64,000 nucleotides of DNA, from NCBI GenBank assembly GCA_002714465.1, contig PAXL01000056.1, forward strand, positions 50,323 through 114,322, written 5' to 3'. Both the position numbers and the translations under genes were made by a program. The DNA comes from Gemmatimonadota bacterium. Lineage in GTDB: Bacteria; Latescibacterota; UBA2968. This document shows positions 8,157 through 16,759 of the stretch, piece after piece (position 1 is the first letter of the stretch; the number at the start of each line of letters is the position of its first letter). Under the pieces are notes generated by a model, which searched no databases, was not told the DNA's origin, and was given only the letters and a program-made list of their open reading frames with translations.

Positions 8157-8183
8157 TTATCGGCTGCCGCAGGACCGTCTTGA
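8157..8183 (-). promoter_or_regulatory. Sigma-28 promoter of the FlgM-like gene
   Basis: On the minus strand TCAA (8180-8183) and GCCGATAA (8157-8164) are separated by exactly 15 bases. The -10 box is a perfect match to the flagellar sigma-28 consensus and the -35 box matches TAAA at 3 of 4 positions. It lies 36 bases upstream of the ATG. Confidence 0.85.
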
Positions 8184-8352
8184 GGAAATTCTTACGATTT
8201 TTTGTCAGATAGTTCGTTTTGCAACCCAGACCGAAAAAATAATATAACCGGTTGCTTTTTTAACGCTTTTTCGAAAAACCAGCTCCCGCCTGCCCTCTTC
8301 CTACTCGTCAAATTCCCAATTGGCAGGTGGAAGCTGCCCGGGACAAAGGAAC

Positions 8353-8814
8353 CTAGCCCGTCACCTTGTCCACAAATCGGGACGACTGGGAGGCCCTTTC
8401 CGCCGGATTCGGTCCTTGATACGCGATCGCGGCCTTACCTTGGGCCTGCAGACTCGACATTTCCTTCCTTAGATCCGCCGTCCGACTTTTCAGAATCGTT
8501 TCGTTCTCCGACTTGACCGTCTGGATTTCCTCCACGGTCTCACGGATCCCTTCCACAAGCTGATCAACCTCCCTCCGCTCGGCCGGATCACGGTCAAGCC
8601 CGAGGGAATGCCAGCTCTGTCGAAGCGGACGCAGATCGGCTTCCAGATCCCGAACCTTCCGCATCAGGGATCGGATCTCTGTTAGGTCTGTCGTAAGACC
8701 CTCAACATTCAGGACCTGTATATGTGCCGTTTGACGCATCACTGCTTCTTTAAGCGCGTCATACTGGCTCCGCTGGCAGACCAGCCGTGTGATCAGTTCC
8801 TGTCCCGTCTCCAT
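8353..8814 (-). CDS. FlgN-like flagellar export chaperone
   Basis: The 153-residue product is almost entirely helical heptad-like sequence (METGQELITRLVCQRSQYDALK at the start, then LMRKVRDLEADLRPLRQSW), as in FlgN/FliT chaperones that escort hook-associated proteins and filament-cap protein to the export gate. Identification rests on size, coiled-coil character and position between fliS and flgM. The frame is open to 8901, but the ATG at 8814 is preferred because it follows the fliS stop by five bases and the upstream extension would lie inside fliS. Confidence 0.55.
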   Translation of the reverse strand: METGQELITRLVCQRSQYDALKEAVMRQTAHIQVLNVEGLTTDLTEIRSLMRKVRDLEADLRPLRQSWHSLGLDRDPAERREVDQLVEGIRETVEEIQTVKSENETILKSRTADLRKEMSSLQAQGKAAIAYQGPNPAERASQSSRFVDKVTG

Positions 8815-8819
8815 TGCGG

Positions 8820-9245
8820 TCACCCGGTCACGCTGAGAGAGGGTGTCGGCACGGCAGGATTCGGTATCGTGCCTTCCGTTTTCTGGACGGCAACCACCCA
8901 AGCCTCGTGCAGGTTCTCGAGCATCCCGATCACTTCCTGGATCGCTTCCTTGTCGACCTCGAGGTTCGCCAACACCAGCTTTCTGTATGCATACATATAT
9001 AAGTGGTTGAGCGACTGGGCGATCTCGCCAGTCTTCATATCGAGAGCCAAGTTAAGTTCCATGATGATATCCTGGGCATTGATCAGCTGTTCCCCCTTCT
9101 CACCGTATTCCTTCTTGTCGATCAGGTCGATCGACTTCTTCAGCGCCTTGATGGCGCCTTGATACAGCATCAGGATCAACTTCCCGGGCGAAGCCGTGTT
9201 GATCTGAACCTGCTGATACTGGCCGTAAACGTTAGGCTGGGGCAT
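8820..9245 (-). CDS. fliS: Flagellin export chaperone FliS
   Basis: The 141-residue protein starts MPQPNVYGQYQQVQINTASP, followed by GKLILMLYQGAIKALKKSI, the signature of FliS, which caps flagellin C-termini and prevents premature polymerisation in the cytoplasm. The four-helix pattern continues with INAQDIIMELNLALDMKTG and LNHLYMYAYRKLVLAN. A GAGGTAAG site precedes the ATG. The gene is 43 bases downstream of fliD and directly followed by the FlgN-like gene, the usual fliD-fliS order. Confidence 0.95.
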   Translation of the reverse strand: MPQPNVYGQYQQVQINTASPGKLILMLYQGAIKALKKSIDLIDKKEYGEKGEQLINAQDIIMELNLALDMKTGEIAQSLNHLYMYAYRKLVLANLEVDKEAIQEVIGMLENLHEAWVVAVQKTEGTIPNPAVPTPSLSVTG

Positions 9246-9288
9246 TCTTACCTCATTAGAGGATGGCTATCAGTTCGCCGGTCCTCGG

Positions 9289-12200
9289 CTAACGGGCTGA
9301 TAGAGAGGCGAGTTGAGACCCGAGGAAAGATCCGATCGAGTTCAGTTCTGCCAAGGTTGTCTCCATCACCGTGAACTGACGTTGGAGTGTGTTCTGTTTG
9401 ACTGCGAGGCGCTCCTCGAGACGTTCGATCTGCTTAAGGTTCGCTTCGATGGTGTCTTCAATCGCGGACTCACGCGTCGCGATCAGACCTTCCAAGGGGT
9501 CCGTGATCGAGGCCAGCGCGTGACTCAGCTGGCTTCCAACGCCCTGGATGACACTGACGGTGCCCTGATCCTGTCCTTGTATGGTCAACTGAGAAGCAGT
9601 CAGCATAACGCGGATCGCAAGCCCGTCCGTGTTCGAGTTTCCTGAGTCACCGGTGAGGATTCGTCCATCACCGGTCGCCGTTTCACCGTTAATCTGTCCG
9701 GCCACGTCCTCGCCTAGATACTGAGCATCCGCGATCCCGAGCTCGTCAACGCTCTGACTAATCTTGAACCCGGCATCCGAGCCGTAACCCGCTGATGTCA
9801 GCCTGACGGTGCCGCTCTCGTTTGATGCGGTGACGGCCATCGCAAAGCGGCCCTCCTCCGACGTCTCGAACTGACCGAAGCTAAGATCCCCCCCGCCCTC
9901 GTTCCGCTCGATCAAGACGAGTGTCATCTGGCTGTTGCCGACTTCGTTGTCCGAGATCTGGATCTGGCCGTTCGCGTCGACACTCGTCGACACCGCGCCA
10001 CCGAAGACACTTCGAATCTCCGAAAGCAGGTCATCGATCGTCTGTGTCGCAGGGTCACTAATCGAGAATGTTCCCGTTACGCGCTCGCCGATATGCGTAT
10101 CGGCCTGAATGTCAATCGTGTCGCCGGCAACCACGCCTGCTCCATTGATGGAGTCGAACGTCGTCGCCGACGTTATGGGTATGACTCCATCGGTCGTATT
10201 CACTTCTGAGCCAGTTTTCACTTCGGCAACATTCGAAGCCAGAACCGTTTTGATCTTGTTTACCACATCGACTGTCGTGTCGCCCGTCATCAGGTCGATA
10301 GTATCCGATTTCCCCGAAATCGCGTCCGTGATCGTGATCGTCGTATCGTTCTCGATTCCGCTGGAGATGTCGGTCGTTCCCGTTACATTGCCCTGTTCTG
10401 CGGCCTGCAGGATGTTGACATCGTAGGTCCCGGCCACCGTGTTTTCAGTCTGAAAAACAAACTCGATGTCCGAATCTGACAAGCTGCCGCTCTCCGTCAG
10501 AACGTTTCGGATCTTCGTCAGATCCTTCGCAAGCGCGGCGTCCAGAGATGCGGCATCGATTTCAAGCAAACCGTCCCTGTTGAAGGCGATACCGAATAGC
10601 GAAAGAGCATTTTCGTCCGAAGCCAGCCCTGTGACCGGGTCGATCACTAGGGATCGCAACTGGGACTGCAGCGTAAGCAGAGTCGCATCCCCCGAAAGTG
10701 GACCTGACGTCTCAAGCTCCTCGTTGAACACAAACTGGTCGCTGATCAGCTGGGAGGCGGTGTTGAAATTGTCGACGAAAGATTGGATCGAGGATCGAAT
10801 CGAAGCCGTGTCCTGCGTGATATCTATCGATACAGAGGTGCCCGCTTCCGCCTTCAGCAGGTTGAGCGTCACGCCCGCCAAGGCGTCGGTAATTGTATTG
10901 TTCTCCCGCGTAAGGGCCACGCCGTTCACACGAAAGACGGCATCCTGTCCAGCGACAACTTCTGTCGTCCGAGCGTTCTGCCCCTCTGCACTTGCAGAGA
11001 AGGACCCGAAGGTCAGAGCGCCACCACCCTCGTTATTCGCCGTCAGGGTGACCGAGAGCTGACTGTCTCCAGCCTTATCCTCCGTAACCGTTATCTGACC
11101 GAGAGCGTTCACGGAGGCCGTTACGCCCCCAAACACCGTCTCGATCTCGTCTAGCAGCTCCTGTATATCGTCGCTTGAAGCGTTCGCGATCGTGAAGGTT
11201 CCGGAGACCGCGGTCCCGTCTCGGTTGGTACCCGAGATCGTAACCGTATCGCCATCGACAACGGAAGCACCAAAGATCTCGCCGAAATCCGTGTTCGCGG
11301 CGATCGGGTCCGAGCCGTTCGTAGTGTTCCCGACGCTTGATGTCTGCACTTCGGTAACCGCTGTCGCCACACCCGAGATACCCTCGAGCAGCCCGATGGC
11401 TTCGAGCACATTGTTGTCGTCCAGGAATGTCGTCGTCCCGTCGATCTGGAGACGGAATCGGCTCGTACCGTCCTCTTCCTCTTCCGTCACGATCGCCGTC
11501 GTGACACCAGATGGTGCGGCCGAATCGATGGCGTCCTTGATATCCTGCAGGGACATAGCCGCCAGGTCGATCGCGAGAGTCTGATCGTCGATAGTCACGT
11601 TGCCGCTCAGGCCGCCAGTCAGTCCAATTAGCGTACCGATTGCAGTTGTTCCGCTATTGAACTTGTCTGACTGTCCCCCACCGGTCACGCTGTTCTTGAT
11701 CGACGTCCCGGCGCCGGTGAAACCAAGATTCTGCAGAATCTCAGTGGTGCTCGCGTCTAGGAGGGAGAAGCCCTCCGATCCTGTCGTGTCGCTCGTCAGG
11801 ATCATCCGGTTATCGGTCTCTGAAACCTGAAGAATCTGTGCGGTCACACCGACATCAGACGCGTTTATCGCGCCCTGTATGTCGAGGAGCGAATCTCCGG
11901 CCGCGATCAAAATCGTCCGACCGTTAATCACAATTTCTCCCGAGAGACCAAGGTCTTCGGAGGCGGAACTAAACGACTGGGAAGAGCGGCTTTGCGCCTG
12001 TGCCAGGTTGAGGACCTCGACGGAGAACGAGCCAGGAGAAGTACTTCCGCTGACGGATGCAGTCACTAAGTCCGTGTTGCTCGATGACGTCGAAAACACG
12101 TCGAAGGCGGACCCGTCCGAGAGCGCGTCCGCACTCGTTTTCACTTTCAGCAGGTCAGTGTTAATCTGTTGAAGGACTTGAAGCTTGAACTCTTCGATCG

Positions 12201-12315
12201 CGTTCTGGTTTTCCAGAAGGACGGCAGGGCGCCGGTCGATCGCGATCAGCTGTTCAATGATCTGTCCTGAATCGATACCGGACGACAGTCCGGCAAACGA
12301 TACACCAGTACTCAT
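9289..12315 (-). CDS. fliD: Flagellar filament cap protein FliD, unusually large
   Basis: FliD forms the cap at the filament tip under which flagellin subunits fold. The N-terminal FliD_N part (GVSFAGLSSGIDSGQIIEQL at 3-22, then IDRRPAVLLENQ) and the C-terminal FliD_C part with its heptad-rich end (REDS-type region, ERLEERLAVKQNTLQRQF, then SFLGSQLASL) are intact. Between them are flagellin_IN-like repeats, including two long related blocks with the pattern SGTFTIANASSDDIQELLDEI / TGTFSISDPATQTIDDLLSEI, each followed by VFGG, a short strand and NEGGGxLxFGxF. The protein is 1008 residues, against about 450-680 for most FliD. Start is ATG at 12315 because GGAGGTCC sits two bases before it; an in-frame extension to 12393 is not needed. 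Confidence 0.95.
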   Translation of the reverse strand: MSTGVSFAGLSSGIDSGQIIEQLIAIDRRPAVLLENQNAIEEFKLQVLQQINTDLLKVKTSADALSDGSAFDVFSTSSSNTDLVTASVSGSTSPGSFSVEVLNLAQAQSRSSQSFSSASEDLGLSGEIVINGRTILIAAGDSLLDIQGAINASDVGVTAQILQVSETDNRMILTSDTTGSEGFSLLDASTTEILQNLGFTGAGTSIKNSVTGGGQSDKFNSGTTAIGTLIGLTGGLSGNVTIDDQTLAIDLAAMSLQDIKDAIDSAAPSGVTTAIVTEEEEDGTSRFRLQIDGTTTFLDDNNVLEAIGLLEGISGVATAVTEVQTSSVGNTTNGSDPIAANTDFGEIFGASVVDGDTVTISGTNRDGTAVSGTFTIANASSDDIQELLDEIETVFGGVTASVNALGQITVTEDKAGDSQLSVTLTANNEGGGALTFGSFSASAEGQNARTTEVVAGQDAVFRVNGVALTRENNTITDALAGVTLNLLKAEAGTSVSIDITQDTASIRSSIQSFVDNFNTASQLISDQFVFNEELETSGPLSGDATLLTLQSQLRSLVIDPVTGLASDENALSLFGIAFNRDGLLEIDAASLDAALAKDLTKIRNVLTESGSLSDSDIEFVFQTENTVAGTYDVNILQAAEQGNVTGTTDISSGIENDTTITITDAISGKSDTIDLMTGDTTVDVVNKIKTVLASNVAEVKTGSEVNTTDGVIPITSATTFDSINGAGVVAGDTIDIQADTHIGERVTGTFSISDPATQTIDDLLSEIRSVFGGAVSTSVDANGQIQISDNEVGNSQMTLVLIERNEGGGDLSFGQFETSEEGRFAMAVTASNESGTVRLTSAGYGSDAGFKISQSVDELGIADAQYLGEDVAGQINGETATGDGRILTGDSGNSNTDGLAIRVMLTASQLTIQGQDQGTVSVIQGVGSQLSHALASITDPLEGLIATRESAIEDTIEANLKQIERLEERLAVKQNTLQRQFTVMETTLAELNSIGSFLGSQLASLSAR

Positions 12316-12422
12316 GGGACCTCCAACGACAAGCGGTATCAGTCGAGATGGTTTTCCCCAGAAAGCTGTCGCGCTGCAGCGCGACGGCTCCATCTCGAGT
12401 GAGTTACATGCCTTCTATCAGA

Positions 12423-12449
12423 CTATCGGCAAATGCCGAAAAACCTTCA
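12423..12449 (-). promoter_or_regulatory. Sigma-28 promoter candidate of fliD
   Basis: TGAA (12446-12449) and GCCGATAG (12423-12430) on the minus strand are separated by 15 bases. The -10 box matches 7 of 8 consensus positions. It lies about 108 bases upstream of the fliD start, in the otherwise empty gap between flaG and fliD. Confidence 0.75.
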
Positions 12450-12628
12450 TTGGGCGTGCGGAGTTATTTGCGGGGGCGGTTGGGAAGGTCAAGTTCCGTA
12501 CAGCACAACGCGGACAGTTCGCCTGAGTGGGTACCGAATCCCGCGAATGCCCGCCGCCTCCGTGCAGCGTGTGGTGGCTGAGAGCCGGCATCCTGCCCAC
12601 TCTCACCATTAGTTTTGATTTTTAGCTG

Positions 12629-12991
12629 TCAGGCGATGTCGTTGACAAACAGCCCGACGATTTTGTCGATGCTCTCCTCGACCTCCAATACTTGTTCGGC
12701 CGGAATCTGACGAACGACTTCTCCCGTACCTGGATCGGTCACTTCAACGACGAGCCTTCCGGAGTCCTCGTGAACCGAGATCGCTAGATCTCGGTTCAGG
12801 GAGTCCAGTGCCTGGTTGAGTCGGCCAGCGGCTGCTTCAACTTGACGCGGCTCTAAGCGACCGGGCGAAGCCGATTGGCTCTGCGGGGCCTGTCTCTCCT
12901 CAACCTTATGATCGTAGGCCCGGGAAGAACCTTCGCCTCGCTGCATCTCACGCGGCGAGAAGCTCGGCAATGTGCTGAGTGTGGTTTCCAT
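12629..12991 (-). CDS. flaG: FlaG family flagellar protein
   Basis: The 120-residue product has a polar, disordered N-terminal half and a C-terminal FlaG domain: LNQALDSLNRDLAISVHED, followed by RLVVEVTDPGTGEVVRQIPAEQVLEVEE. This block is diagnostic of FlaG, which affects filament length in several bacteria and usually lies beside flagellin and fliD, as here. A GAGGTAGAGGG site precedes the ATG. The gene follows flagellin 1 by about 120 bases with a strong hairpin between, so it may be expressed by partial readthrough. Confidence 0.9.
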   Translation of the reverse strand: METTLSTLPSFSPREMQRGEGSSRAYDHKVEERQAPQSQSASPGRLEPRQVEAAAGRLNQALDSLNRDLAISVHEDSGRLVVEVTDPGTGEVVRQIPAEQVLEVEESIDKIVGLFVNDIA

Positions 12992-13043
12992 TTCCCTCTA
13001 CCTCGATTGAACTTCCTTCTAATGACTTTGAGTATTGTTCGAA

Positions 13044-13082
13044 CTCTGAGAATCGCGGCGAAGAGAACCACGATTCTCAGAG
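13044..13082 (-). terminator. Hairpin between flagellin 1 and flaG
   Basis: A perfect 12-bp inverted repeat, CTCTGAGAATCG (13044-13055) with CGATTCTCAGAG (13071-13082). The minus-strand downstream flank is not T-rich, so it may be a weak terminator, an mRNA 3' stabiliser or both. It would let flagellin mRNA accumulate in excess of flaG. Confidence 0.55.
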
Positions 13083-13113
13083 CTTCGAAATGAAATTCGC
13101 TAAATGCGTGATC

Positions 13114-14316
13114 TTATCCGAGCAGCGACAGAGCATTCTGCGTCATGACGTTCGCCTGAGCCAACAGAGCCGTGCCAGACTGAACAAGGATCTGCGACCG
13201 TGTGAAGGCCGAAACCTCGGATGCAATGTCTGCATCACGGATCGAAGATTCGGACGCCGTGATGTTCTCAATCGAGTTCTCGTTCGCCCGGATGTTGAAG
13301 GCCAGTCGGTTCTGGTAGGCACCCAAGTCACCACGCTGCTGCGCGACATTCTGGATTGCCAAATCGACGTTCGAGATCGAGGTCTGAGCCGTCGGCTGAG
13401 CAGCGATCGACGTCGAACCCAGGTTCAGGACAACGCCCGAGGCACGCATGTCTGTAATGTTCACCTCTATTCGGTGAACGGCACCATCGTCTGGACCCAC
13501 CTGGAACTGCCCGCCAGTGCCTGAATCGATCACCAGATCGAGACCATCTAACTCACCGTCTCGGTAGCCGTCTGTTGCCGGGTTGATTCCCTCCGCCCCC
13601 TGCGATCCGCTCAACGTGAGCTGGATACCCAGACGGTCGAAGTTGGCGAGAACCGAACTTCCCGTTGCAACGACACCGGTCTGTGCTGCACCGTCGGCGT
13701 CGAGAGCAGCACCGATATCGATCGTCTGCGTCGCAACACCGTTACCTAACGTGATCTCCCGATCGTTTGTGCCGGCAGTATCGATGAAACGATACGTCCC
13801 GGCCGTGGCACCGGAAACTTGGACAGCCACAACACCCGTCGTCGGGGATGCTAGTGACGTCGAAACCGTCGGATCGTTATCGACCACGTTCCCGAAACCA
13901 GTCAGAATGGCCTGATTGTTGTAGGACGTAACCGTTCCGATTCGGTCGATTTCGTTGATGAGCTGCGTATACTCGGCGTTGAGGGACTCGCGGTTCGAGT
14001 TGTTGAGCGTGGATGACGAGGCCTGGACGGCCAGTTCTCGCATACGGATCAGAATCGCGTTAACCTCGTTCAAAGCGCCTTCAGCGGTCTGAATCAGGTT
14101 CGTCGCTTGTTCAGCGTTCTTGACAGCCTGCGTTAGACCACTGACCTCGGCTCGCATACCTTCCGAAACGCTGAGGCCGGCAGCGTCATCGGCTGCCCTG
14201 TTGATCCGGAGACCCGAAGAGAGTCGCTCTATTCGGGTGCTCAGATCTCTGTTGTTAATGTTCAGTATCCGTCGAACGTTAATCGACGGAAGGTTCGCAT
14301 TGACGCGGAGTGGCAT
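13114..14316 (-). CDS. fliC: Flagellin (copy 1)
   Basis: The 400-residue product is a flagellin, the filament subunit. D0/D1 N-terminal helices are conserved (LRVNANLPSINVRRILNIN, RIERLSSGLRINRAADDAAG near 30-49, MRELAVQASSSTLNNSNR near 93-110), and the C-terminal helices end ILVQSGTALLAQANVMTQNALSLLG. The middle variable domain (about 140-300) is short, with two Gly/Thr-rich repeats of the form AGTYRFIDTAGTN. The ATG has AAGGAGG eight bases upstream. A sigma-28-type promoter lies about 215 bases upstream, giving a long untranslated leader with an A-tract-loop hairpin near 14438-14452. Confidence 0.97.
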   Translation of the reverse strand: MPLRVNANLPSINVRRILNINNRDLSTRIERLSSGLRINRAADDAAGLSVSEGMRAEVSGLTQAVKNAEQATNLIQTAEGALNEVNAILIRMRELAVQASSSTLNNSNRESLNAEYTQLINEIDRIGTVTSYNNQAILTGFGNVVDNDPTVSTSLASPTTGVVAVQVSGATAGTYRFIDTAGTNDREITLGNGVATQTIDIGAALDADGAAQTGVVATGSSVLANFDRLGIQLTLSGSQGAEGINPATDGYRDGELDGLDLVIDSGTGGQFQVGPDDGAVHRIEVNITDMRASGVVLNLGSTSIAAQPTAQTSISNVDLAIQNVAQQRGDLGAYQNRLAFNIRANENSIENITASESSIRDADIASEVSAFTRSQILVQSGTALLAQANVMTQNALSLLG

Positions 14317-14531
14317 CGTGAAAACCTCCTTGTTGGTCTCGCTTAAGCCTTGAGACTGTTACGGCATCCTTGCCGATGACCGAGCCCGTGGGAAGCTCGG
14401 CTGAAGATTGGTCAGGGGACTGCAAACAACACAATTAGCCGAAAAAACGGCCAAAAACCCTAACTTTGGTGCGGTAATCCTTCACCTCCTCACTCTTTAT
14501 TGGAATAGTATGGATGTTTCCTTTTGTCTAT

Positions 14532-14559
14532 GTATCGACTGTGCAGGAAACAACCTTTA
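14532..14559 (-). promoter_or_regulatory. Sigma-28 promoter candidate of flagellin 1
   Basis: On the minus strand TAAA (14556-14559) is followed after 16 bases by GTCGATAC (14532-14539). The -35 box is perfect and the -10 box matches 6 of 8. The spacer is one base longer than the ideal 15. The predicted leader is about 210 bases. Confidence 0.6.
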
Positions 14560-14939
14560 ACCTTTTTTCCCAATGCAGAGCGAGAAAACGGCCAGGGTCT
14601 GGCTGACATTTTCGGCGCCCCCCGAGGAGGTCACCTTGCCACTTTTTCGATTATCAAAGTTCGGTCGTCCGAACCTTTCCTGGAGAGATGATTTTCTCAG
14701 AATTCTTCTGCCATCCGAAATCAGGCCTTCCCACGTCGGCGTATTTGGAGGTTTTCACGGTGCCAACGGCCTGAACGAACAACTTCTGAATCCACCATAG
14801 CCCAACTTGGTATCACTTTATATACCAAGTATCGCCAGGAACAGGTTCGGCTTTAGTCTTTTCTTTGGAAGATCCTAAGGCGCGCCTCGTCGTCTCCCGA
14901 TCTCTTGAAGGCTTTATAAATCTATTTAGCTTTCTCTTT
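14560..14939. other. Gap between the two flagellin genes
   Basis: No gene supported. A plus-strand open frame (14573-14800) has no ribosome-binding site and no recognisable product. This stretch holds the 3' region of flagellin 2 upstream of the promoter of flagellin 1. Confidence 0.4.
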
Positions 14940-16094
14940 TTACTGGAGGAGCGAGAGGGCGCTCTGAGGGAGTGCGTTTGCCTGCGCAAGAACCGCAGTC
15001 GCAGCTTGGGTCAGGATCTGGGCACGCGTGAATTCTGAGACTTCCTCTGCAACATCGGCATCCCTAATCGACGATTCGGAGGCTTGGATGTTCTCAATCG
15101 CGTTGTTCGCAGAAGCAACAGTGAAAGCCAACCGGTTCTGCACAGCACCGATTTCCGCGCGTTCCGAGGTCACCCGGTCGATCGCCAGGTCCAGAATAGG
15201 GATCGTCGCTCGAGCGCTCACCTGCGTAGCGATTGAGGTGATATTCAAGTTAAGCTCAGGCCCGCTGGCACGCATATCGTTCAGCCCGAACTCAATCCGG
15301 TCCGTCATCTTGTTATCGGGGCCGACCTGGAATGATCCCCCAGTTCCGTGCTCTACGTGTATCGACAGGCCGTCCAGATCGCCGTCTCTGTAACGATCGT
15401 CCAGATTCAGAACGAGCCCCAGCCGATCGAAGTTGGCTACAGCGGTCGTTCCGGTGGCAACGACCCCCCCGTCCGCGTCGTTGTCGAGAATAGATCCGAT
15501 ATCGATCGTCTGCGTAGCCACACCATTTCCAACAGTGATCTGATTATCAGTCAAACCGGCATCTAAGAACGTATAAGTACCTGAATTTGCTCCACTTATT
15601 GCCACTCCAGCCACACCCGTAGTCGCACTCGCGGTGATCGCCGTCGAGATCGTCTCACTGACCGTATTCCCAAAACCCATAAGCAGAACAGTGTCGTTAT
15701 ATGAGGTAGTCAGGGCCACTCGATCGATTTCCGTGATCAACTGCGTAAACTCGGCCTGCAGGTTGTTCCTGTTTATGTCGTTAATCGTCGACGAGGCAGC
15801 CTGCACGGCCAGCTCCCTCATACGGATCAGCATAGTCGAAACCTCGTTCAGCGCGCCTTCCGCAACCTGCGAGAGGTTTGTCGCATGCTCAGCGTTCCGA
15901 ACACCCTGCGTAAGACCTCCGATCTCAGACCGCATACGCTCGCTGATAACCAGACCGGCAGCATCGTCGGCACCACTATTGATGCGCAGCCCCGTACTCA
16001 GCCGTTCGATGCGGGTGGCTAGCGCCCGGCCGTTCACACCCAACGCTCGTCGCGCGGTGATGGCTGAGATGTTGTTGTTAACGCGAAGGGGCAT
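14940..16094 (-). CDS. fliC: Flagellin (copy 2)
   Basis: The 384-residue protein is a paralogue of flagellin 1. The D0/D1 ends are closely similar (LRVNNNISAITARRALGVN, RIERLSTGLRINSGADDAAG, C-terminal ILTQAATAVLAQANALPQSALSLLQ), while the middle differs and is shorter. The variable region again contains GTYTFLDAG and TIDIGS strand blocks. An AGGAG site precedes the ATG. Two adjacent non-identical flagellins with separate sigma-28-type promoters suggest either a composite filament or condition-dependent use. Confidence 0.97.
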   Translation of the reverse strand: MPLRVNNNISAITARRALGVNGRALATRIERLSTGLRINSGADDAAGLVISERMRSEIGGLTQGVRNAEHATNLSQVAEGALNEVSTMLIRMRELAVQAASSTINDINRNNLQAEFTQLITEIDRVALTTSYNDTVLLMGFGNTVSETISTAITASATTGVAGVAISGANSGTYTFLDAGLTDNQITVGNGVATQTIDIGSILDNDADGGVVATGTTAVANFDRLGLVLNLDDRYRDGDLDGLSIHVEHGTGGSFQVGPDNKMTDRIEFGLNDMRASGPELNLNITSIATQVSARATIPILDLAIDRVTSERAEIGAVQNRLAFTVASANNAIENIQASESSIRDADVAEEVSEFTRAQILTQAATAVLAQANALPQSALSLLQ

Positions 16095-16219
16095 CTATTG
16101 CTCCTGTAGGTCGGCGATAGACTACTAGTGCCGTGGAGGAGCAACGCCTATGCCATACACGAAATTCTTGGCCGAAAGCTTTGATATATCCCATTGTTAA
16201 ATATGTATTTATAGACTTA

Positions 16220-16247
16220 CCCCAACTCAATTTTGATCGAGTTGGGG
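16220..16247. promoter_or_regulatory. Perfect 9-bp inverted repeat in the flagellin 2 leader
   Basis: CCCCAACTC (16220-16228) and GAGTTGGGG (16239-16247) with a 10-base A+T-rich loop. It falls inside the predicted untranslated leader of flagellin 2, about 130 bases before the start codon and about 55 bases after the promoter. It could be an mRNA stability or attenuation hairpin, or a protein operator. Confidence 0.5.
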
Positions 16248-16302
16248 AAATACTCGAATAGGATGTAATTTCCGGAGGAGACCTTTGAGTGGATCCTAAA
16301 GA

Positions 16303-16329
16303 CTATCGGAATGGGGGTTAAATAATTTG
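16303..16329 (-). promoter_or_regulatory. Sigma-28 promoter candidate of flagellin 2
   Basis: CAAA (16326-16329) and TCCGATAG (16303-16310) on the minus strand, separated by exactly 15 bases. The -35 box matches 3 of 4 and the -10 box 6 of 8. Spacing agrees with the fliD, FlgM and fliG sites. Confidence 0.65.
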
Positions 16330-16424
16330 AAGTGGTGGAGAAAGGCCCTCGGCAGAGGCCGGTCCTGCAGATTCCAAGACTTCGTGCCTTATTGTCTTCG
16401 GTGTTCCGGGGTTTCCCACAAACA

Positions 16425-16456
16425 AAAAGACCTCCGTCTTGCGACGAAGGTCTTTT
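16425..16456 (-). terminator. Intrinsic terminator of the small motility-like gene
   Basis: AAAAGACCTCCGTC (16425-16438) pairs with GACGAAGGTCTTTT (16443-16456), one mismatch, four-base loop. The minus-strand copy ends in TTTTT. It sits 46 bases past the stop of the 58-residue gene. Confidence 0.8.
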
Positions 16457-16502
16457 GCCATTGCGGGGGACGTACGGCTAAGAGTAGCTACACTTGGTTG
16501 GC

Positions 16503-16679
16503 CTATACGGTCACATCCACGTGATTCGCGCCTACCTTTGGTGCGTCGGCAAGTTGTGCGGTCGGTGCATTACCAGTCCCATCAACCGACGGGGCTGATT
16601 GGGGAGCGGGCAACTGCTGAACAGATCTGACAATCAGGTCCGCAGCCAGATTAGCCACTCCTTGGACTGATGTAGACAT
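16503..16679 (-). CDS. Small protein resembling YjfB-type putative motility proteins
   Basis: The 58-residue product MSTSVQGVANLAADLIVRSV continues with a Pro/Ala-rich middle and ends KVGANHVDVTV. The helical N-terminus, QxLPxPQ segment and terminal LGxxxDVxV-like motif resemble the small YjfB family found in flagellar regions. The ATG at 16679 has a perfect AGGAGGTG six bases away, which supports it over the GTG at 16688. It has its own terminator and a weak sigma-28-type promoter, and lies next to flagellin 2. The family call is tentative; the gene itself is well supported. Confidence 0.65.
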   Translation of the reverse strand: MSTSVQGVANLAADLIVRSVQQLPAPQSAPSVDGTGNAPTAQLADAPKVGANHVDVTV

Positions 16680-16731
16680 CGTCACCACCTCCTAAAGATA
16701 ACGCACATCCCTTACAGGGCCTTATTATGAT

Positions 16732-16759
16732 ATTTCGGCCTAGAGTGTCCCAATCTTCA
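16732..16759 (-). promoter_or_regulatory. Weak sigma-28-type promoter of the small motility-like gene
   Basis: TGAA (16756-16759) and GCCGAAAT (16732-16739) on the minus strand, 16-base spacer. The -10 box matches 6 of 8 and the -35 box 3 of 4. Support comes mainly from its place 52 bases upstream of a well-defined small gene. Confidence 0.4.

Noticed and set aside
10466..11062. 198-codon plus-strand ORF opposite fliD
   Set aside because: Ser/Val-rich mirror of the fliD coding frame, no ribosome-binding site and no domain.
12316..12393. N-terminal extension of fliD
   Set aside because: FliD proteins begin close to the STGVSFAGLSSGID block, and a GGAGGTCC site marks ATG 12315.
14420..14475. 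Sigma-54 promoter for flagellin 1 (TTGGCCG…CGGC)
   Set aside because: The GG and GC elements are one base out of register for a -24/-12 promoter, and a sigma-28-type site is present upstream.
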